The notes under the pieces were generated by a model. The model was not told where the DNA came from. It did not search any database and saw only the letters and a program-made list of their open reading frames with translations. From contig NZ_CP114286.1 of NCBI RefSeq assembly GCF_027111275.1, forward strand, positions 5,070,501 to 5,134,500: a stretch of DNA of 64,000 nucleotides. The letters run 5' to 3'. Each line of letters starts with the position of its first letter. The first letter of the stretch is position 1. Below, piece after piece: positions 17,331 through 28,221 of the stretch. The stretch comes from Flavobacterium luteolum (GTDB lineage Bacteria; Bacteroidota; Bacteroidia; Flavobacteriales; Flavobacteriaceae). A program made the translations under genes and the position numbers.

Positions 17331-19789
17331 TGAATAGAGAGCAATTATTTAAGATCGCCAGCGAATGGTTTGAAAGTCAGGGATGGAAACCTTTTCCGTT
17401 TCAGACTCAGACTTGGACAGCTTTCTTGCAGGGCAAAAATGGCTTGCTAAATGCTCCAACTGGAAGCGGAAAAACCTATGCGCTTTGGCTTCCTATCATT
17501 TTAAATTATATTAAAGAAAATCCGAATTATAAAACTAAACATATTCCTGGTTTAAAAGCGATTTGGATTACGCCACTTCGCTCATTATCTGTCGAAATTA
17601 AACAAGCCGCAGAAAGAGTTTTAGCAGATTTAGACATTCCAATGACAGTTGGGATTCGGTCGGGAGATACATCTTCTGCAGAACGCTCCAAGCAAAAAAC
17701 CAAAATGCCAGATTTGCTGATTACAACTCCCGAAAGTCTGCAACTGCTTTTAGCCACAAAAGGGTATTCTAATATTTTTAAAAATTGCAGTTCCATCGTA
17801 ATTGACGAATGGCATGAATTACTCGGAACCAAACGTGGCGTACAAGTTGAATTAGCCTTATCAAGATTAAAAACCGTTGCTAAAAATATTCGAATCTGGG
17901 GAATCTCAGCCACAATTGGTAATCTACAACAAGCGCAGGAAGTTTTGCTTGGAGTAGATTCTGAAGCGTATCATAATTCCGTTTTAATCAAAGCGGTAAT
18001 TAACAAGAAAATAAAAGTTGTTTCCATTATTCCAGACGAAATGGATACCTATCCGTGGCGTGGACACATGGGATTACATCTGATTGATGAAGCCGCAAAA
18101 ATTATAAAAGCCAGTAAAACGACGCTTATTTTTACCAATGTTCGTTCAGCTTGCGAAATATGGTATCAGAGATTGTTAGAAAAATATCCTGAATTTGCTG
18201 GAGAAATGGCCATGCATCACGGAAGTATTGATCGGGAAACCAGACTTTGGGTTGAAAATGCTATTCGGAACGAAGAATTAAAAGTCGTAGTCTGTACTTC
18301 TAGTTTAGATTTGGGTGTTGACTTTGCTCCTGTCGAATCGATTATTCAGGTCGGAGGCCCAAAAGGCGTTGCCCGTTTCATGCAGCGCGCTGGACGAAGC
18401 GGACATCAGCCTGGAAAAGAAAGTGTTATTTATTTTCTTGCCACTCATGCCATTGAATTAATAGAAGCTTCTGCATTGAAAAAAGCGGTTGAAAACAGCG
18501 TGATAGAAGATCGTGTTCCGTATTTAAATAGCTGGGATGTTTTGGTGCAATACCTTAATACGCTTGCCGTTTCTGACGGATTTTATCCAAACGAAATTTT
18601 CAAAGAAATTCAGGGAACTTTCAGTTATCAAACCATTTCGGATGAAAACTGGAACTGGATTTTAAATTTCATTACACAAGGAAGTCAAAGTCTTCATGCT
18701 TACGACGAATTTAAAAAAGTGGAAATTGACGAAAACGGCTGTTACAAAATAAACAGCAGAATGATTGCCATGCACCACAGAATGCAGATTGGAACTATTG
18801 TTGGCGATGCTGTGATGAACGTAAAATATCTCAGTGGCGGTTATATCGGCACGATTGAAGAATGGTTTATTTCGAAATTAAAACCGGGCGATACTTTTAT
18901 TTTTGCTGGAAAAAAACTGGAATTATTCAAAATCAGGAATATGCAGGTTTTGGTAAAAAAAGCGAGTCCGAAGAAAGAATCTAAAATAGCGAGCTGGATG
19001 GGCGGACGTTTGGCTCTTTCTTCTCAAATGAGCGAATTGCTTCGAAAAGAATTATATCGCGCCAATACCGACAATCTTTCGCCAGAATTAAAAGCTTTAC
19101 AGCCTTTATTTCAAAGGCAGCGAAAAGAATCTATTGTGCCGAGTTCAGATGAATTTTTGATTGAAACTTTTAAAACCCGAGAAGGATTTCATGCTATTTT
19201 TTATCCGTTTGAAGGGCGCTTTGTTCATGAAGCTTTAGCCAGTTTATTGGCATTTAGAATTAGTTTACTGCAATCGATCACATTTTCTTTGGCTTATAAT
19301 GATTATGGTTTCGAATTGCTTTCAGATCAGGAAATAGATATCGAAGCCGTTTTAGACAATAATTTATTTTCAACCGAATATGTGCATCACGATTTGCAGA
19401 AAAGTTTAAATTCAACCGAAATGGCGAGACGAAAATTTAGAGATATAGCGGTAATTTCAGGATTGGTCTTTACAGGTTTTCCAGGAAAAATGGTTAAGAC
19501 CAAACATTTACAAAGCGGTTCTCAATTGCTGTTTGAGGTATTTAGAGACTTTGAACCTGACAATTTATTATTGCATCAAGCGTATCGTGAAACCTTTGAA
19601 CATCAATTAGAAGAAGGACGTTTGATTTTGGCTTTGGAACGAATTGCAAATCAAAAAATTATCCGGAAACAATGCTTGAAACCGACTCCTTTTAGTTTTC
19701 CTATTATTACCGATCGATTGAGAGAAAAGCTTTCGAGTGAAACTCTAGCCGAAAGAATTCAGAAAATGACTGCATCATACATGAAATAG
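17330..19789 (+). CDS. Ligase-associated DExH-box (Lhr-type) DNA helicase
   Basis: 819 residues, superfamily 2. Walker A APTGSGKT is at residues 42-49, the DExH box IDEWHELLG is near residues 158-166, motif III ISATIG lies at about 195, and QRAGRSGHQ forms motif VI. A C-terminal Lhr-core extension (winged helix and DNA-binding region) completes it. Lhr-core enzymes unwind RNA:DNA and DNA duplexes 3' to 5'. Translationally coupled to the ligase; PdeM follows after 5 nt. Confidence 0.95.
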   Translation: MNREQLFKIASEWFESQGWKPFPFQTQTWTAFLQGKNGLLNAPTGSGKTYALWLPIILNYIKENPNYKTKHIPGLKAIWITPLRSLSVEIKQAAERVLADLDIPMTVGIRSGDTSSAERSKQKTKMPDLLITTPESLQLLLATKGYSNIFKNCSSIVIDEWHELLGTKRGVQVELALSRLKTVAKNIRIWGISATIGNLQQAQEVLLGVDSEAYHNSVLIKAVINKKIKVVSIIPDEMDTYPWRGHMGLHLIDEAAKIIKASKTTLIFTNVRSACEIWYQRLLEKYPEFAGEMAMHHGSIDRETRLWVENAIRNEELKVVVCTSSLDLGVDFAPVESIIQVGGPKGVARFMQRAGRSGHQPGKESVIYFLATHAIELIEASALKKAVENSVIEDRVPYLNSWDVLVQYLNTLAVSDGFYPNEIFKEIQGTFSYQTISDENWNWILNFITQGSQSLHAYDEFKKVEIDENGCYKINSRMIAMHHRMQIGTIVGDAVMNVKYLSGGYIGTIEEWFISKLKPGDTFIFAGKKLELFKIRNMQVLVKKASPKKESKIASWMGGRLALSSQMSELLRKELYRANTDNLSPELKALQPLFQRQRKESIVPSSDEFLIETFKTREGFHAIFYPFEGRFVHEALASLLAFRISLLQSITFSLAYNDYGFELLSDQEIDIEAVLDNNLFSTEYVHHDLQKSLNSTEMARRKFRDIAVISGLVFTGFPGKMVKTKHLQSGSQLLFEVFRDFEPDNLLLHQAYRETFEHQLEEGRLILALERIANQKIIRKQCLKPTPFSFPIITDRLREKLSSETLAERIQKMTASYMK

Positions 19790-19794
19790 ACCTT

Positions 19795-20430
19795 ATGAAT
19801 ATTCAATTAAAAAACGAAAACTTTATACTTCATGCCAGCGGTGCTGTTTTTTGGGAAAAGCAAAAAACGGTTATTATTTCTGATGTGCATTTGGGAAAAG
19901 TGACACATTTTAGAAAACACGGAATCGCAGTTCCGCAAAATGCTATTTCAGAGAATTTTAGAAGAATAACTGCCGTATTGGATTATTTTCTTCCTGAAAA
20001 AATCATTTTTTTGGGAGATTTATTTCACAGCATCAAAAATACAGAATGGAATTTATTTGAGGAATGGCTTTCGAATCATAAACAAGAGACCTATTTAATA
20101 ACTGGAAATCATGATATTATTGATGAAATTCATTATAAAAAAATTGGAGTGATTGTTACAGAGATTTTAGAAATTGACCGTTTCTTTTTCACGCATCATC
20201 CAACCGAAAAAGAAAATTTATTTAATTTTTCAGGCCACATTCATCCTGGAATTGTCTTGCGTGGCTTGGGTTTGCAGACTTTAAAGCTTCGCTGTTTCTT
20301 TTGCAGACCCAATCAGATTATACTTCCGGCTTTTGGTGAGTTTACTGGAAAATATTTTCTAAAGCCTAGTTTCGAAGATACTATTTATGCTATTGCCGGA
20401 AATGAAGTTATCCAAATTAACAAAGAATAA
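19795..20430 (+). CDS. pdeM: Ligase-associated DNA damage response endonuclease PdeM
   Basis: 211 residues, calcineurin-like metallophosphoesterase. Metal motifs in order: ISDVHLGKVTHF, FLGDLFHS, ITGNHD, FTHHPTE and FSGHIHPG. These are the five blocks of the fold. Placement as the last gene behind the Lhr-type helicase, five bases after its stop, fits the PdeM role in the ligase/Lhr/exonuclease repair set. No signal peptide, so cytoplasmic. Confidence 0.92.
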   Translation: MNIQLKNENFILHASGAVFWEKQKTVIISDVHLGKVTHFRKHGIAVPQNAISENFRRITAVLDYFLPEKIIFLGDLFHSIKNTEWNLFEEWLSNHKQETYLITGNHDIIDEIHYKKIGVIVTEILEIDRFFFTHHPTEKENLFNFSGHIHPGIVLRGLGLQTLKLRCFFCRPNQIILPAFGEFTGKYFLKPSFEDTIYAIAGNEVIQINKE

Positions 20431-20565
20431 CGTAATGTTTTGGTAAAAATAAATTAATAAATTATTAATAATCAGCAAAATATACGGTTTTTATATATAA
20501 AATACAATATCGATGTTTTAGAATTTAAGCTTACATTAGTTGGATTAACTTATAAAGCTTTGAAA

Positions 20566-22506
20566 ATGAAGAATATCACATCAAAATTTGACAAAGTCCT
20601 AAACAATTCTACAACCTACGGAAATGTTAATCATGAACCCGATTCAAGTACAGAAACGCAGTTAAACACCCCAGAAAAATCAATGCCGTTTTCGGATCAG
20701 ATTGGAAATTACCAGCGTAATATTGGTATTCCGCTCAAATCGTATGAAAACAGCAAAATTTATATTGTAGGAAGCGGTATTGCCGGAATGGCCGCTGCTT
20801 ATTACTTCATTCGCGATGGAAGAATTCCCGCTAAAAATATCACTTTTTTAGAGCAGCTTCATATTGATGGAGGTTCGCTGGACGGAGCAGGAAATCCAAA
20901 GGAAGGCTATATTATTCGAGGCGGACGAGAAATGGATATGACTTATGAGAATCTATGGGATATTTTTCAAGATATTCCAGCCCTAGAAATGCCACCTCCA
21001 TACACAGTTTTAGACGAATATCGATTAATCAACGATAATGATTCCAATTATTCTAAAGCGCGATTAATCCATAAAAATGGAGAAATAAAAGACTTTAGCA
21101 AATTTGGTTTAAATAAAAAAGACCAGCTGGCAATCGTTAAACTTTTATTGAAAAGAAAAGACGAGTTAGACGATTTGACCATCGAAGATTATTTCAGCGA
21201 AACGTTTCTGGAAAGCAATTTCTGGACCTTTTGGCGCACCATGTTTGCTTTTGAAAACTGGCACAGTTTATTAGAACTTAAATTGTATATGCACCGTTTT
21301 CTTCACGCGATCGACGGATTAAACGATCTTTCTTCTTTAGTTTTTCCAAAATACAATCAATACGATACCTTTATTACACCGCTTCGAAAATTTCTAGAAG
21401 AAAAAGGTGTGAACATTAAATTTCATACATTAATCAAAGATCTAATTATTCAAAGTAATACTGAAGGTAAATTAGTCGAAGGAATTATTACTGAACACGA
21501 AGGAAAAGAAACCAGACACCCTATAGGCAAAGACGATTTTGTAATTGTAACCACTGGTTCTATGACTGAAGATACTTTTTATGGAGATAATAAAACAGCT
21601 CCAATTATTAAAATCGACAACTCGACTAGCGGAAAAAGTGCTGGCTGGATGCTCTGGAAAAATCTTGCCGCAAAATCTCCTATTTTTGGTAAACCAGAAA
21701 AATTCTGTTCAAATATCGAAAAATCATCTTGGGAATCGGTTACGCTTACATGCAAGCCTTCTGCTCTTGTAGAAAAATTAAAAGAATACTCGGTAAACGA
21801 TCCGTATTCTGGAAAAACAGTTACTGGAGGAATTATCACGATTACCGATTCTAACTGGTTAATGAGTTTTACCTGCAACAGACAGCCTCATTTTCCAGAT
21901 CAGCCAGATGATATTTTAGTACTTTGGGTTTACGCCTTATTTATGGATAAACCAGGAAATTATATCAAAAAAGTAATGCCTGAATGTACTGGAGATGAAA
22001 TCTTAACCGAACTATGTTTCCATGTAGGAATTCTAGACAAATTGGATAATGTGGTAGAAAACACGATCGTGCGAACTGCTTTTATGCCTTACATCACTTC
22101 CATGTTTATGCCGAGAGCAAAAGGTGATCGTCCTAGAGTTGTTCCTGAAGGATGCAAAAATCTTGGCTTAATTGGACAATTTGTAGAAACAAATAATGAT
22201 GTTGTCTTTACTATGGAAAGTTCTATTAGAACGGCTAGAATTGCGGTTTACAAATTGCTGAATTTAAATAAACAAGTTCCAGATATTAATCCGCTGCAAT
22301 ATGATATTCGACATTTGCTAAAAGCAGTTAGAACACTGAATGATGGAAAAGCATTTTTAGGAGAAGGCATTCTGCATAAAGTTCTTAGAGGCACTTATTT
22401 TGAACATGTTTTGCCACCAATTGAAGAAGATAAAGAGGAACATGAATCTTTTATTGCCGAACAGGTTAATCGATTTAAAGATTGGATAAAAGGCGTAAAA
22501 GATTAA
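20566..22506 (+). CDS. ohyA: Oleate hydratase (myosin-cross-reactive antigen family)
   Basis: 646 residues from the ATG at 20566; an upstream TTG at 20560 is open but not needed. The FAD-binding motif is [17 protein letters not shown]. The family block [16 protein letters not shown] and the substrate-pocket stretches [19 protein letters not shown] and [13 protein letters not shown] identify the MCRA/oleate hydratase family. It adds water across the cis-9 double bond of unsaturated fatty acids (oleate to 10-hydroxystearate), a role in fatty-acid detoxification. Single gene with a strong terminator. Confidence 0.94.
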   Translation: MKNITSKFDKVLNNSTTYGNVNHEPDSSTETQLNTPEKSMPFSDQIGNYQRNIGIPLKSYENSKIYIVGSGIAGMAAAYYFIRDGRIPAKNITFLEQLHIDGGSLDGAGNPKEGYIIRGGREMDMTYENLWDIFQDIPALEMPPPYTVLDEYRLINDNDSNYSKARLIHKNGEIKDFSKFGLNKKDQLAIVKLLLKRKDELDDLTIEDYFSETFLESNFWTFWRTMFAFENWHSLLELKLYMHRFLHAIDGLNDLSSLVFPKYNQYDTFITPLRKFLEEKGVNIKFHTLIKDLIIQSNTEGKLVEGIITEHEGKETRHPIGKDDFVIVTTGSMTEDTFYGDNKTAPIIKIDNSTSGKSAGWMLWKNLAAKSPIFGKPEKFCSNIEKSSWESVTLTCKPSALVEKLKEYSVNDPYSGKTVTGGIITITDSNWLMSFTCNRQPHFPDQPDDILVLWVYALFMDKPGNYIKKVMPECTGDEILTELCFHVGILDKLDNVVENTIVRTAFMPYITSMFMPRAKGDRPRVVPEGCKNLGLIGQFVETNNDVVFTMESSIRTARIAVYKLLNLNKQVPDINPLQYDIRHLLKAVRTLNDGKAFLGEGILHKVLRGTYFEHVLPPIEEDKEEHESFIAEQVNRFKDWIKGVKD

Positions 22507-22564
22507 TCTATAAAAAATACGTCTTTAAAACTCTTTAAATGTTTTTATCTAAAGCATTAAATCA

Positions 22565-22596
22565 AAAACCCAGTAAAACTAAATTTACTGGGTTTT
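22565..22596. terminator. Bidirectional terminator between oleate hydratase and the efflux operon
   Basis: Perfect 13-bp stem AAAACCCAGTAAA (22565-22577) / TTTACTGGGTTTT (22584-22596) with a 6-nt loop, between convergent genes. Confidence 0.85.
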
Positions 22597-22632
22597 CTTG
22601 TTTAACTCTAAATTGTAATCAGAAAATAAACA

Positions 22633-23763
22633 TTATTGTTCATCGTTATTCATGGCAGACATCAATAAAGTGTAGGCATTTTTTACAATTATTTTTGAAG
22701 AAGTAGAAATCGCATCAGAAATAATCTGATTATAACCTTCATTTTTAACTCCAGACTTTACTTCTACCATTTGAAACTGATTGTTTCCAAGTTCTGTAAA
22801 CACATAAAATTTACCTTCCCAACGCACTACAGCATCTTCTGGAACTGTCAATGCTTTTTGGTTTTCAATTTCAACTTCTGCATTCACAAACAAACCAGGC
22901 AAAAGTGCCGGATTATATGTATTGACTTTACAGATGATTTCGGCTGCACGGTCTCCGTTTAAACTTTGGTTGATAAAAGCAATTTTTGCTCCGTATTTTT
23001 TAGTATCAGATGCATTTGCATAAACCATCACACTTTGGCCTATAGAAAGAGAAGCAACATCTTTTTCGAATGCATTTAAAGTCAATACAATGTCTTTTTT
23101 ATCGATTAATTCAAAAAGCATATCGGTTGAATTCACATACTTTCCGATATTGACATTTACTTTAGAAACCAAACCATTAATAGGCGAAACCACTTTTATG
23201 GTTTTACTTATATTATTTACGTTTAATGTTTTAGCATTAATTCCTAATAAGTTTAATTTTTGTTCCAAAGAAGACATTGTAATACGTTGCGTACGCATTT
23301 CGGTTGTAATCTGCTCCAAAACCTTATCACTCGCTGCCTTGTTTAGATTAAGTTCTTTTTGTCTTTTATGTTCGTTTTGAGCCAATTCAAACTTTTCTTT
23401 AGCCATAAGATAATCTTGCTGCAATTCAATAAACTGCATATCTTCTAAAACGGCCAAAACTTGTCCTTTCTGCACATTCATTCCTGCAATTAAATTGGTG
23501 CTTTTTACATAACCTCCCAATGGAATGCTAATACTTATCACGCTTTTTGGCGGAACAGTTACTGTTCCTTGAAGCTGTAAAATCTCTTTTACATTTTTCA
23601 AAGTCGGATTACCGCTTACTAATCCAGCATTTTTAACCTGTTCAGGACTTAATTTAATGATATTAATGCTTTTAGTTTCAGCATCTTTATTTTCTTCCGT
23701 TTTCTTATTTCCGCAGGAAACTAGAAAGATAGCGCCTATAAACGCTGCAATATATTTTTTCAT
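22633..23763 (-). CDS. Efflux RND transporter periplasmic adaptor lipoprotein (CusB/CzcB-like)
   Basis: 376 residues. The lipoprotein signal peptide has lipobox FLVSC with the modified Cys near residue 17. Membrane-fusion-protein features follow: a barrel-sandwich half GGYVKSTNLIAGMNVQKGQVLAVLED, a long helical hairpin (YLMAKEKFELAQNEHKRQKEL) and the second lipoyl half VVSPINGLVSKVNVNIGKYV. It links the inner-membrane pump to the outer-membrane channel for metal export. Last gene of the operon, one base after the pump-channel fusion. Confidence 0.9.
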   Translation of the reverse strand: MKKYIAAFIGAIFLVSCGNKKTEENKDAETKSINIIKLSPEQVKNAGLVSGNPTLKNVKEILQLQGTVTVPPKSVISISIPLGGYVKSTNLIAGMNVQKGQVLAVLEDMQFIELQQDYLMAKEKFELAQNEHKRQKELNLNKAASDKVLEQITTEMRTQRITMSSLEQKLNLLGINAKTLNVNNISKTIKVVSPINGLVSKVNVNIGKYVNSTDMLFELIDKKDIVLTLNAFEKDVASLSIGQSVMVYANASDTKKYGAKIAFINQSLNGDRAAEIICKVNTYNPALLPGLFVNAEVEIENQKALTVPEDAVVRWEGKFYVFTELGNNQFQMVEVKSGVKNEGYNQIISDAISTSSKIIVKNAYTLLMSAMNNDEQ

Positions 23764-23764
23764 T

Positions 23765-26700
23765 TTAAATGTTATTTAGATTTTGAAGAGTTACAACTGC
23801 TTTGTTATAAGCATTGAGTGCATCTAGATATTCGCTTTTGATTGTAATAGCTTGATTCACTACTAAAACCCATTGCAGATAATCAATATCACCATTTTGC
23901 AGCTGACTGCTTGAAGCCTCAATAATGGTCTGAGCATTCTTTAACCCTTCTTTTTCGTAGTATTCTAAACTTTCCTGATATTTTTTCACTTCTCGATCAG
24001 CGTTTTCCAGATTGGTTTTCATCTCAATTTTAGCTGCTTCAGAAAGCTCAACGTAACTCTCATATTCTGCTTTTGCCGCACGCTTTCGCTCTGTCTGACT
24101 TGTAAAGAAAATCGGAATTGAAAGTCCAGCATTGATATAATTAAATCTTTGGGAACTATTGTAATAAACTTCCTGACCTAAAGCATTGGTTTGATCACCA
24201 ATAATGCTTAAATTATTATACCCTAAAGTAATTTCTGGAAGCAGTTTTGCACTTTCTGTTTTCCATCTCCACTTTGCAGATTCCGATTCAAATTGCGAAC
24301 GCTGAACAGCTGGAAGATTCTCTGCTTTTAAATTTTCAATTAATGACGGATTCAAAACTGCTTTTACTTTTTCTCTTTTCGGAGCATAGGCTACTTTATC
24401 CTGAAGAACAGAATTAAACAGATTTAAAGCAATTTCAAGATCTCGGTTTACCATTACCAATTGATTGCTGTAAAATTGTCTGGCAGACTGCGAAGCACTT
24501 TTTTCTAGAACATTGGCTTCACCAGCTTTAAATCGTAAATCTGATTTTTTCTCCATAATTCTATAAATGGAATCGGCATAAACCAAAAGTTCTTTTTTAC
24601 TTTCGAGCCATAAATAATCATAATAGCTGTTACGAACTCTGGTTTTAATTTCCTGAGAAGTCAGCTGCACTTCGGCTTTAGCTTTATTAAAATCGGCCTG
24701 TAATGCCTTTTTCTGATTGCTGTAAACAGTAGGAAAAGCAAAAGTCTGACTGATTCCAAAACGAGTATCTTTCTGCGCGCTATTAAATTGACCATAATCT
24801 GCATCTATTTGTGTTTGCGGAAGATTATAAGCCGTTTTCTGCAAATGGCTTTTAGATTGTTCGTTTAACTTAGCCGATTTAATTGTTCTGTTATTCTGAA
24901 TCGCAATTGAAATTGATTCGTCTAACGAAATTGGTAATTGTTGCGCATTTGCCATATTACCAATAAAAAGAATGCTTAATAAAATGGTTAGATTATTCAT
25001 TTGTTTTTTTCTCTTTTTCGTAAAAACTTTAGCGTGGTACGTCATTAAATAAATGGCAGGAAGTACAAACAATGTTAAAAGAGTTGCTGTTACCAATCCG
25101 CCGATTACAACGGTTGCTAACGGACGCTGTACCTCTGCTCCTGCTCCGTTGCTTAATGCCATTGGCAAAAATCCTAAAGAAGCTACAGCTGCGGTCATTA
25201 AGACCGGACGCAATCTGTTTTTGGTTCCTAATAGAATAATATCAAATGGATCTGTGATTTCGCCATGTTTTTGAATTCGGTTGAATTCGGATATCAAAAC
25301 GATTCCGTTTAATACGGCTACTCCAAAAAGCGCAATAAATCCGACACCTGCAGAGATACTAAAAGGCATATCCCTCATAACTAATGCAAAGACACCTCCA
25401 ATTGCAGAAAGCGGAATTGCGGTAAAAATGATAATTCCTTCTTTAAACGATCTAAAGGCAAAATATAACAGAGCAAAAATCATTAATAAAGCAGCAGGAA
25501 CTGCAACTCCCAATCTAGCTTTGGCTTGCTGCAAGTTTTCAAAAGCACCACCATACGTAATATAATAGCCTGGATCAAATTTGATTTGCTGATTAACTTT
25601 TTTCTGCAATTCTTCCACTATCGACTGTACATCTCTACCTCGAACATTAAATCCGACGATGATTCTACGTTTTGCATTTTCTCTCTGAATCTGATTTGGG
25701 CCTTCTACTTCATCTACTTTTGCTACTTGATAAAGCGGAATCTGCATTCCTGATGGTGTTGCAATTAGAAGATTTCGAACGTCTTCGATACCTTTTCTTC
25801 CGTTATCTTCCACACGAATCACCATATCAAAACGTTTTTCACCTTCATAAATACTTCCGGCAACGGCACCAGCAAAAGCGGCATTAATTGTTGCATTTAC
25901 ATCTGCAACACGTAAACTATATTTTGCCATTTCTGCCCAATTGTAATCAATTACGATTTGAGGCATTCCGGTTACTTTTTCTACATATAAATCGGCCGCA
26001 CCTTCAACAGTTTTGCTAATTGCTCCCAGTTTTTCAGCATATTCTGAAAGTTTCTGAAGATCTTCTCCATAAATTTTACAAACCAAATCCTGCTTGGCTC
26101 CTGTCATTAATTCATTAAAACGCATCTGAACCGGAAACTGAAATCCTGTTGTCACTCCAGGCGCTATTCTTTTAACGGTTTTCGTCATTTTATCAGCCAA
26201 TTCTGGAAACGAAGAAGCACTTGTCCACTCTGATTTGTCTTTTAAAACAATAATCATATCTCCACCTTCAATAGGCATTGGATCGGTTGGAATCTCGGCA
26301 CTTCCAATTCTCGATACCACCTGTTGCACCTCTGGAAATTCTTTCTTTAATTCTTTAGAAATTTTCGTGATGGTTTCTGTTGTTGTAGAAAGATTAGTTC
26401 CTAAAAGCAAGCGCGTTTCTACAGCAAAATCTCCTTCTTCCAATTGTGGAATAAACTCTCCTCCCATTCTTCCGAATAATAAAACCGCTATTCCGAAAAG
26501 CACAAATGCTCCGATAACAATTGCTTTCCTGATGCCTAAAGCCTTAGTCAGCCATCCTTCATACGCTATTTCTAATCTTTCCATAATACGATCAGAAAGA
26601 TTCTTTTTATGGCTGATTTTTTTACTTAAAAATAAAGCGCTAACCATTGGCACATAAGTCAATGACAGAATAAAAGCTCCCAAAATGGCAAAAGCAACAG

Positions 26701-28141
26701 TTTGTGCCATTGGTTTAAACATTTTTCCTTCGATACCTTGCAAAGAAAGAATCGGCAAGTAAACAATCAGGATAATAATTTGTCCAAAGACAGCCGCATT
26801 CATCATACGCGCAGCAGATCCAGTCACTTCTTTATCCATTTCGTCTTGAGAAATATTCGAAACCGACTGGTATTTTTTAGAACTGTGAAGATGATGCAGA
26901 ATAGCTTCTACAATAATAACGGCTCCATCTACAATTAATCCGAAGTCTAAGGCTCCGAGACTCATTAAGTTCCCGCTTACGCCAAAAGTATTCATCATAA
27001 TAATGGCAAAAAGCATCGCTAGCGGAATAACAGAAGCAACAATAAAACCTGCTCTAAGATTTCCGAGGAATAACACTAAAATCAGAACAACTATTAGAGC
27101 GCCTTCAATCAAGTTTTTTTGAACTGTTCCTATGGCATTATCTACCATTTTTGTTCGATCTAAGAAAGGCTCAATTTTTAAACCTTCAGGAAGGATTTTT
27201 TCAATTTGAGCAATTTTATCTTTTACATTGACAATAACATTATTGGCATTTTCTCCCTTTAACATCATCACAATTCCACCAACAGATTCTCCGTATTCGT
27301 CTGTCGTTAAAGCACCATAACGAATAGCTGACGAAATTTTGACATTCGCCACATCTTTTACCAAAATTGGCAGTCCGCCTTGAGTACTTTTAACTACAAT
27401 ATTCTCAATATCTTCAATACTTTTAGCTAAACCTGTACTTCTAATATAAGAAACCGTTGGCCCTTTCTCGATATAAGCTCCACCTGTGTTTTCATTGCTA
27501 TTATTTAAAGCGGTAAAAACATCGCTAATCGTTAAGTTCTGCGCTTTCAATCTGGCCGGATTTACAGCAATTTCATACTGTTTAAGTTTTCCTCCAAAAG
27601 TCGAAACATCGGCAATTCCTACAGTTCCTAAAAGCTGTCTTCTAATAGTCCAATCCTGAATTGTCCTTAAATCTTCAAGAGAGTATTTTTCTTCGTAACC
27701 TGGTTTTGGTTTTAATACATATTGATAGATTTCGCCTAAACCAGTTGTAACTGGAGCCATTTCTGGTCTGTTGGCATTTCGGTCAATTTCTACCTGCTGG
27801 AGTCTTTCAGCAATTTGCTGTCTGGCCCAATACACATCGGCATCGTCTTCAAAAACAACACTTACTAATGAAAGTCCAAAACGAGAAATACTTCTGCTCT
27901 CTTTAAGATGAGGAATATTACTGATCGCCTGTTCTATTGGGAAAGTAATTAATCTTTCGACGTCTTCGGCTCCTAATGATGGCGCTGTGGTAATAATTTG
28001 CACCTGATTGTTTGTGATGTCTGGTACGGCATCTATAGGTAATTGGGTAACCTCGTACACACCGTAGATGATCCACAGCAGTGTAAAGATTCCAATTGCC
28101 AGTTTGTTCTTAACTGAGAACTGAATTACTTTATTAAGCAT
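23765..28141 (-). CDS. CusA/CzcA-type heavy-metal RND pump fused to a TolC-like outer-membrane factor
   Basis: 1458 residues from the ATG at 28139-28141 (MLNKVIQFSVKNK, the usual start of this family); an upstream ATG at 28183 is also open. Residues 1 to about 1045 are an HME-RND pump with twelve membrane spans. The motif DFGLIVDGAVIIVE is of the type associated with divalent cations (Zn, Co, Cd, Ni) rather than Cu/Ag. After KKRKKQ, residue 1048 is a Met that opens a complete signal peptide (MNNLTILLSILFIGNMANAQ) and a TolC/CzcC-like factor of about 411 residues. Both halves are intact with no stop between. Confidence 0.9.
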   Translation of the reverse strand: MLNKVIQFSVKNKLAIGIFTLLWIIYGVYEVTQLPIDAVPDITNNQVQIITTAPSLGAEDVERLITFPIEQAISNIPHLKESRSISRFGLSLVSVVFEDDADVYWARQQIAERLQQVEIDRNANRPEMAPVTTGLGEIYQYVLKPKPGYEEKYSLEDLRTIQDWTIRRQLLGTVGIADVSTFGGKLKQYEIAVNPARLKAQNLTISDVFTALNNSNENTGGAYIEKGPTVSYIRSTGLAKSIEDIENIVVKSTQGGLPILVKDVANVKISSAIRYGALTTDEYGESVGGIVMMLKGENANNVIVNVKDKIAQIEKILPEGLKIEPFLDRTKMVDNAIGTVQKNLIEGALIVVLILVLFLGNLRAGFIVASVIPLAMLFAIIMMNTFGVSGNLMSLGALDFGLIVDGAVIIVEAILHHLHSSKKYQSVSNISQDEMDKEVTGSAARMMNAAVFGQIIILIVYLPILSLQGIEGKMFKPMAQTVAFAILGAFILSLTYVPMVSALFLSKKISHKKNLSDRIMERLEIAYEGWLTKALGIRKAIVIGAFVLFGIAVLLFGRMGGEFIPQLEEGDFAVETRLLLGTNLSTTTETITKISKELKKEFPEVQQVVSRIGSAEIPTDPMPIEGGDMIIVLKDKSEWTSASSFPELADKMTKTVKRIAPGVTTGFQFPVQMRFNELMTGAKQDLVCKIYGEDLQKLSEYAEKLGAISKTVEGAADLYVEKVTGMPQIVIDYNWAEMAKYSLRVADVNATINAAFAGAVAGSIYEGEKRFDMVIRVEDNGRKGIEDVRNLLIATPSGMQIPLYQVAKVDEVEGPNQIQRENAKRRIIVGFNVRGRDVQSIVEELQKKVNQQIKFDPGYYITYGGAFENLQQAKARLGVAVPAALLMIFALLYFAFRSFKEGIIIFTAIPLSAIGGVFALVMRDMPFSISAGVGFIALFGVAVLNGIVLISEFNRIQKHGEITDPFDIILLGTKNRLRPVLMTAAVASLGFLPMALSNGAGAEVQRPLATVVIGGLVTATLLTLFVLPAIYLMTYHAKVFTKKRKKQMNNLTILLSILFIGNMANAQQLPISLDESISIAIQNNRTIKSAKLNEQSKSHLQKTAYNLPQTQIDADYGQFNSAQKDTRFGISQTFAFPTVYSNQKKALQADFNKAKAEVQLTSQEIKTRVRNSYYDYLWLESKKELLVYADSIYRIMEKKSDLRFKAGEANVLEKSASQSARQFYSNQLVMVNRDLEIALNLFNSVLQDKVAYAPKREKVKAVLNPSLIENLKAENLPAVQRSQFESESAKWRWKTESAKLLPEITLGYNNLSIIGDQTNALGQEVYYNSSQRFNYINAGLSIPIFFTSQTERKRAAKAEYESYVELSEAAKIEMKTNLENADREVKKYQESLEYYEKEGLKNAQTIIEASSSQLQNGDIDYLQWVLVVNQAITIKSEYLDALNAYNKAVVTLQNLNNI

Positions 28142-28221
28142 AAATGTATTAATTAGAAAATAATAAATGAACCACCAAAACATTACGTTTCAGTCGCTTC
28201 AATAAAAATTTTAAAAAATAC

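Noticed and set aside
20560..20565. TTG start for oleate hydratase
   Set aside because: An ATG two codons later gives the same protein with a normal start.
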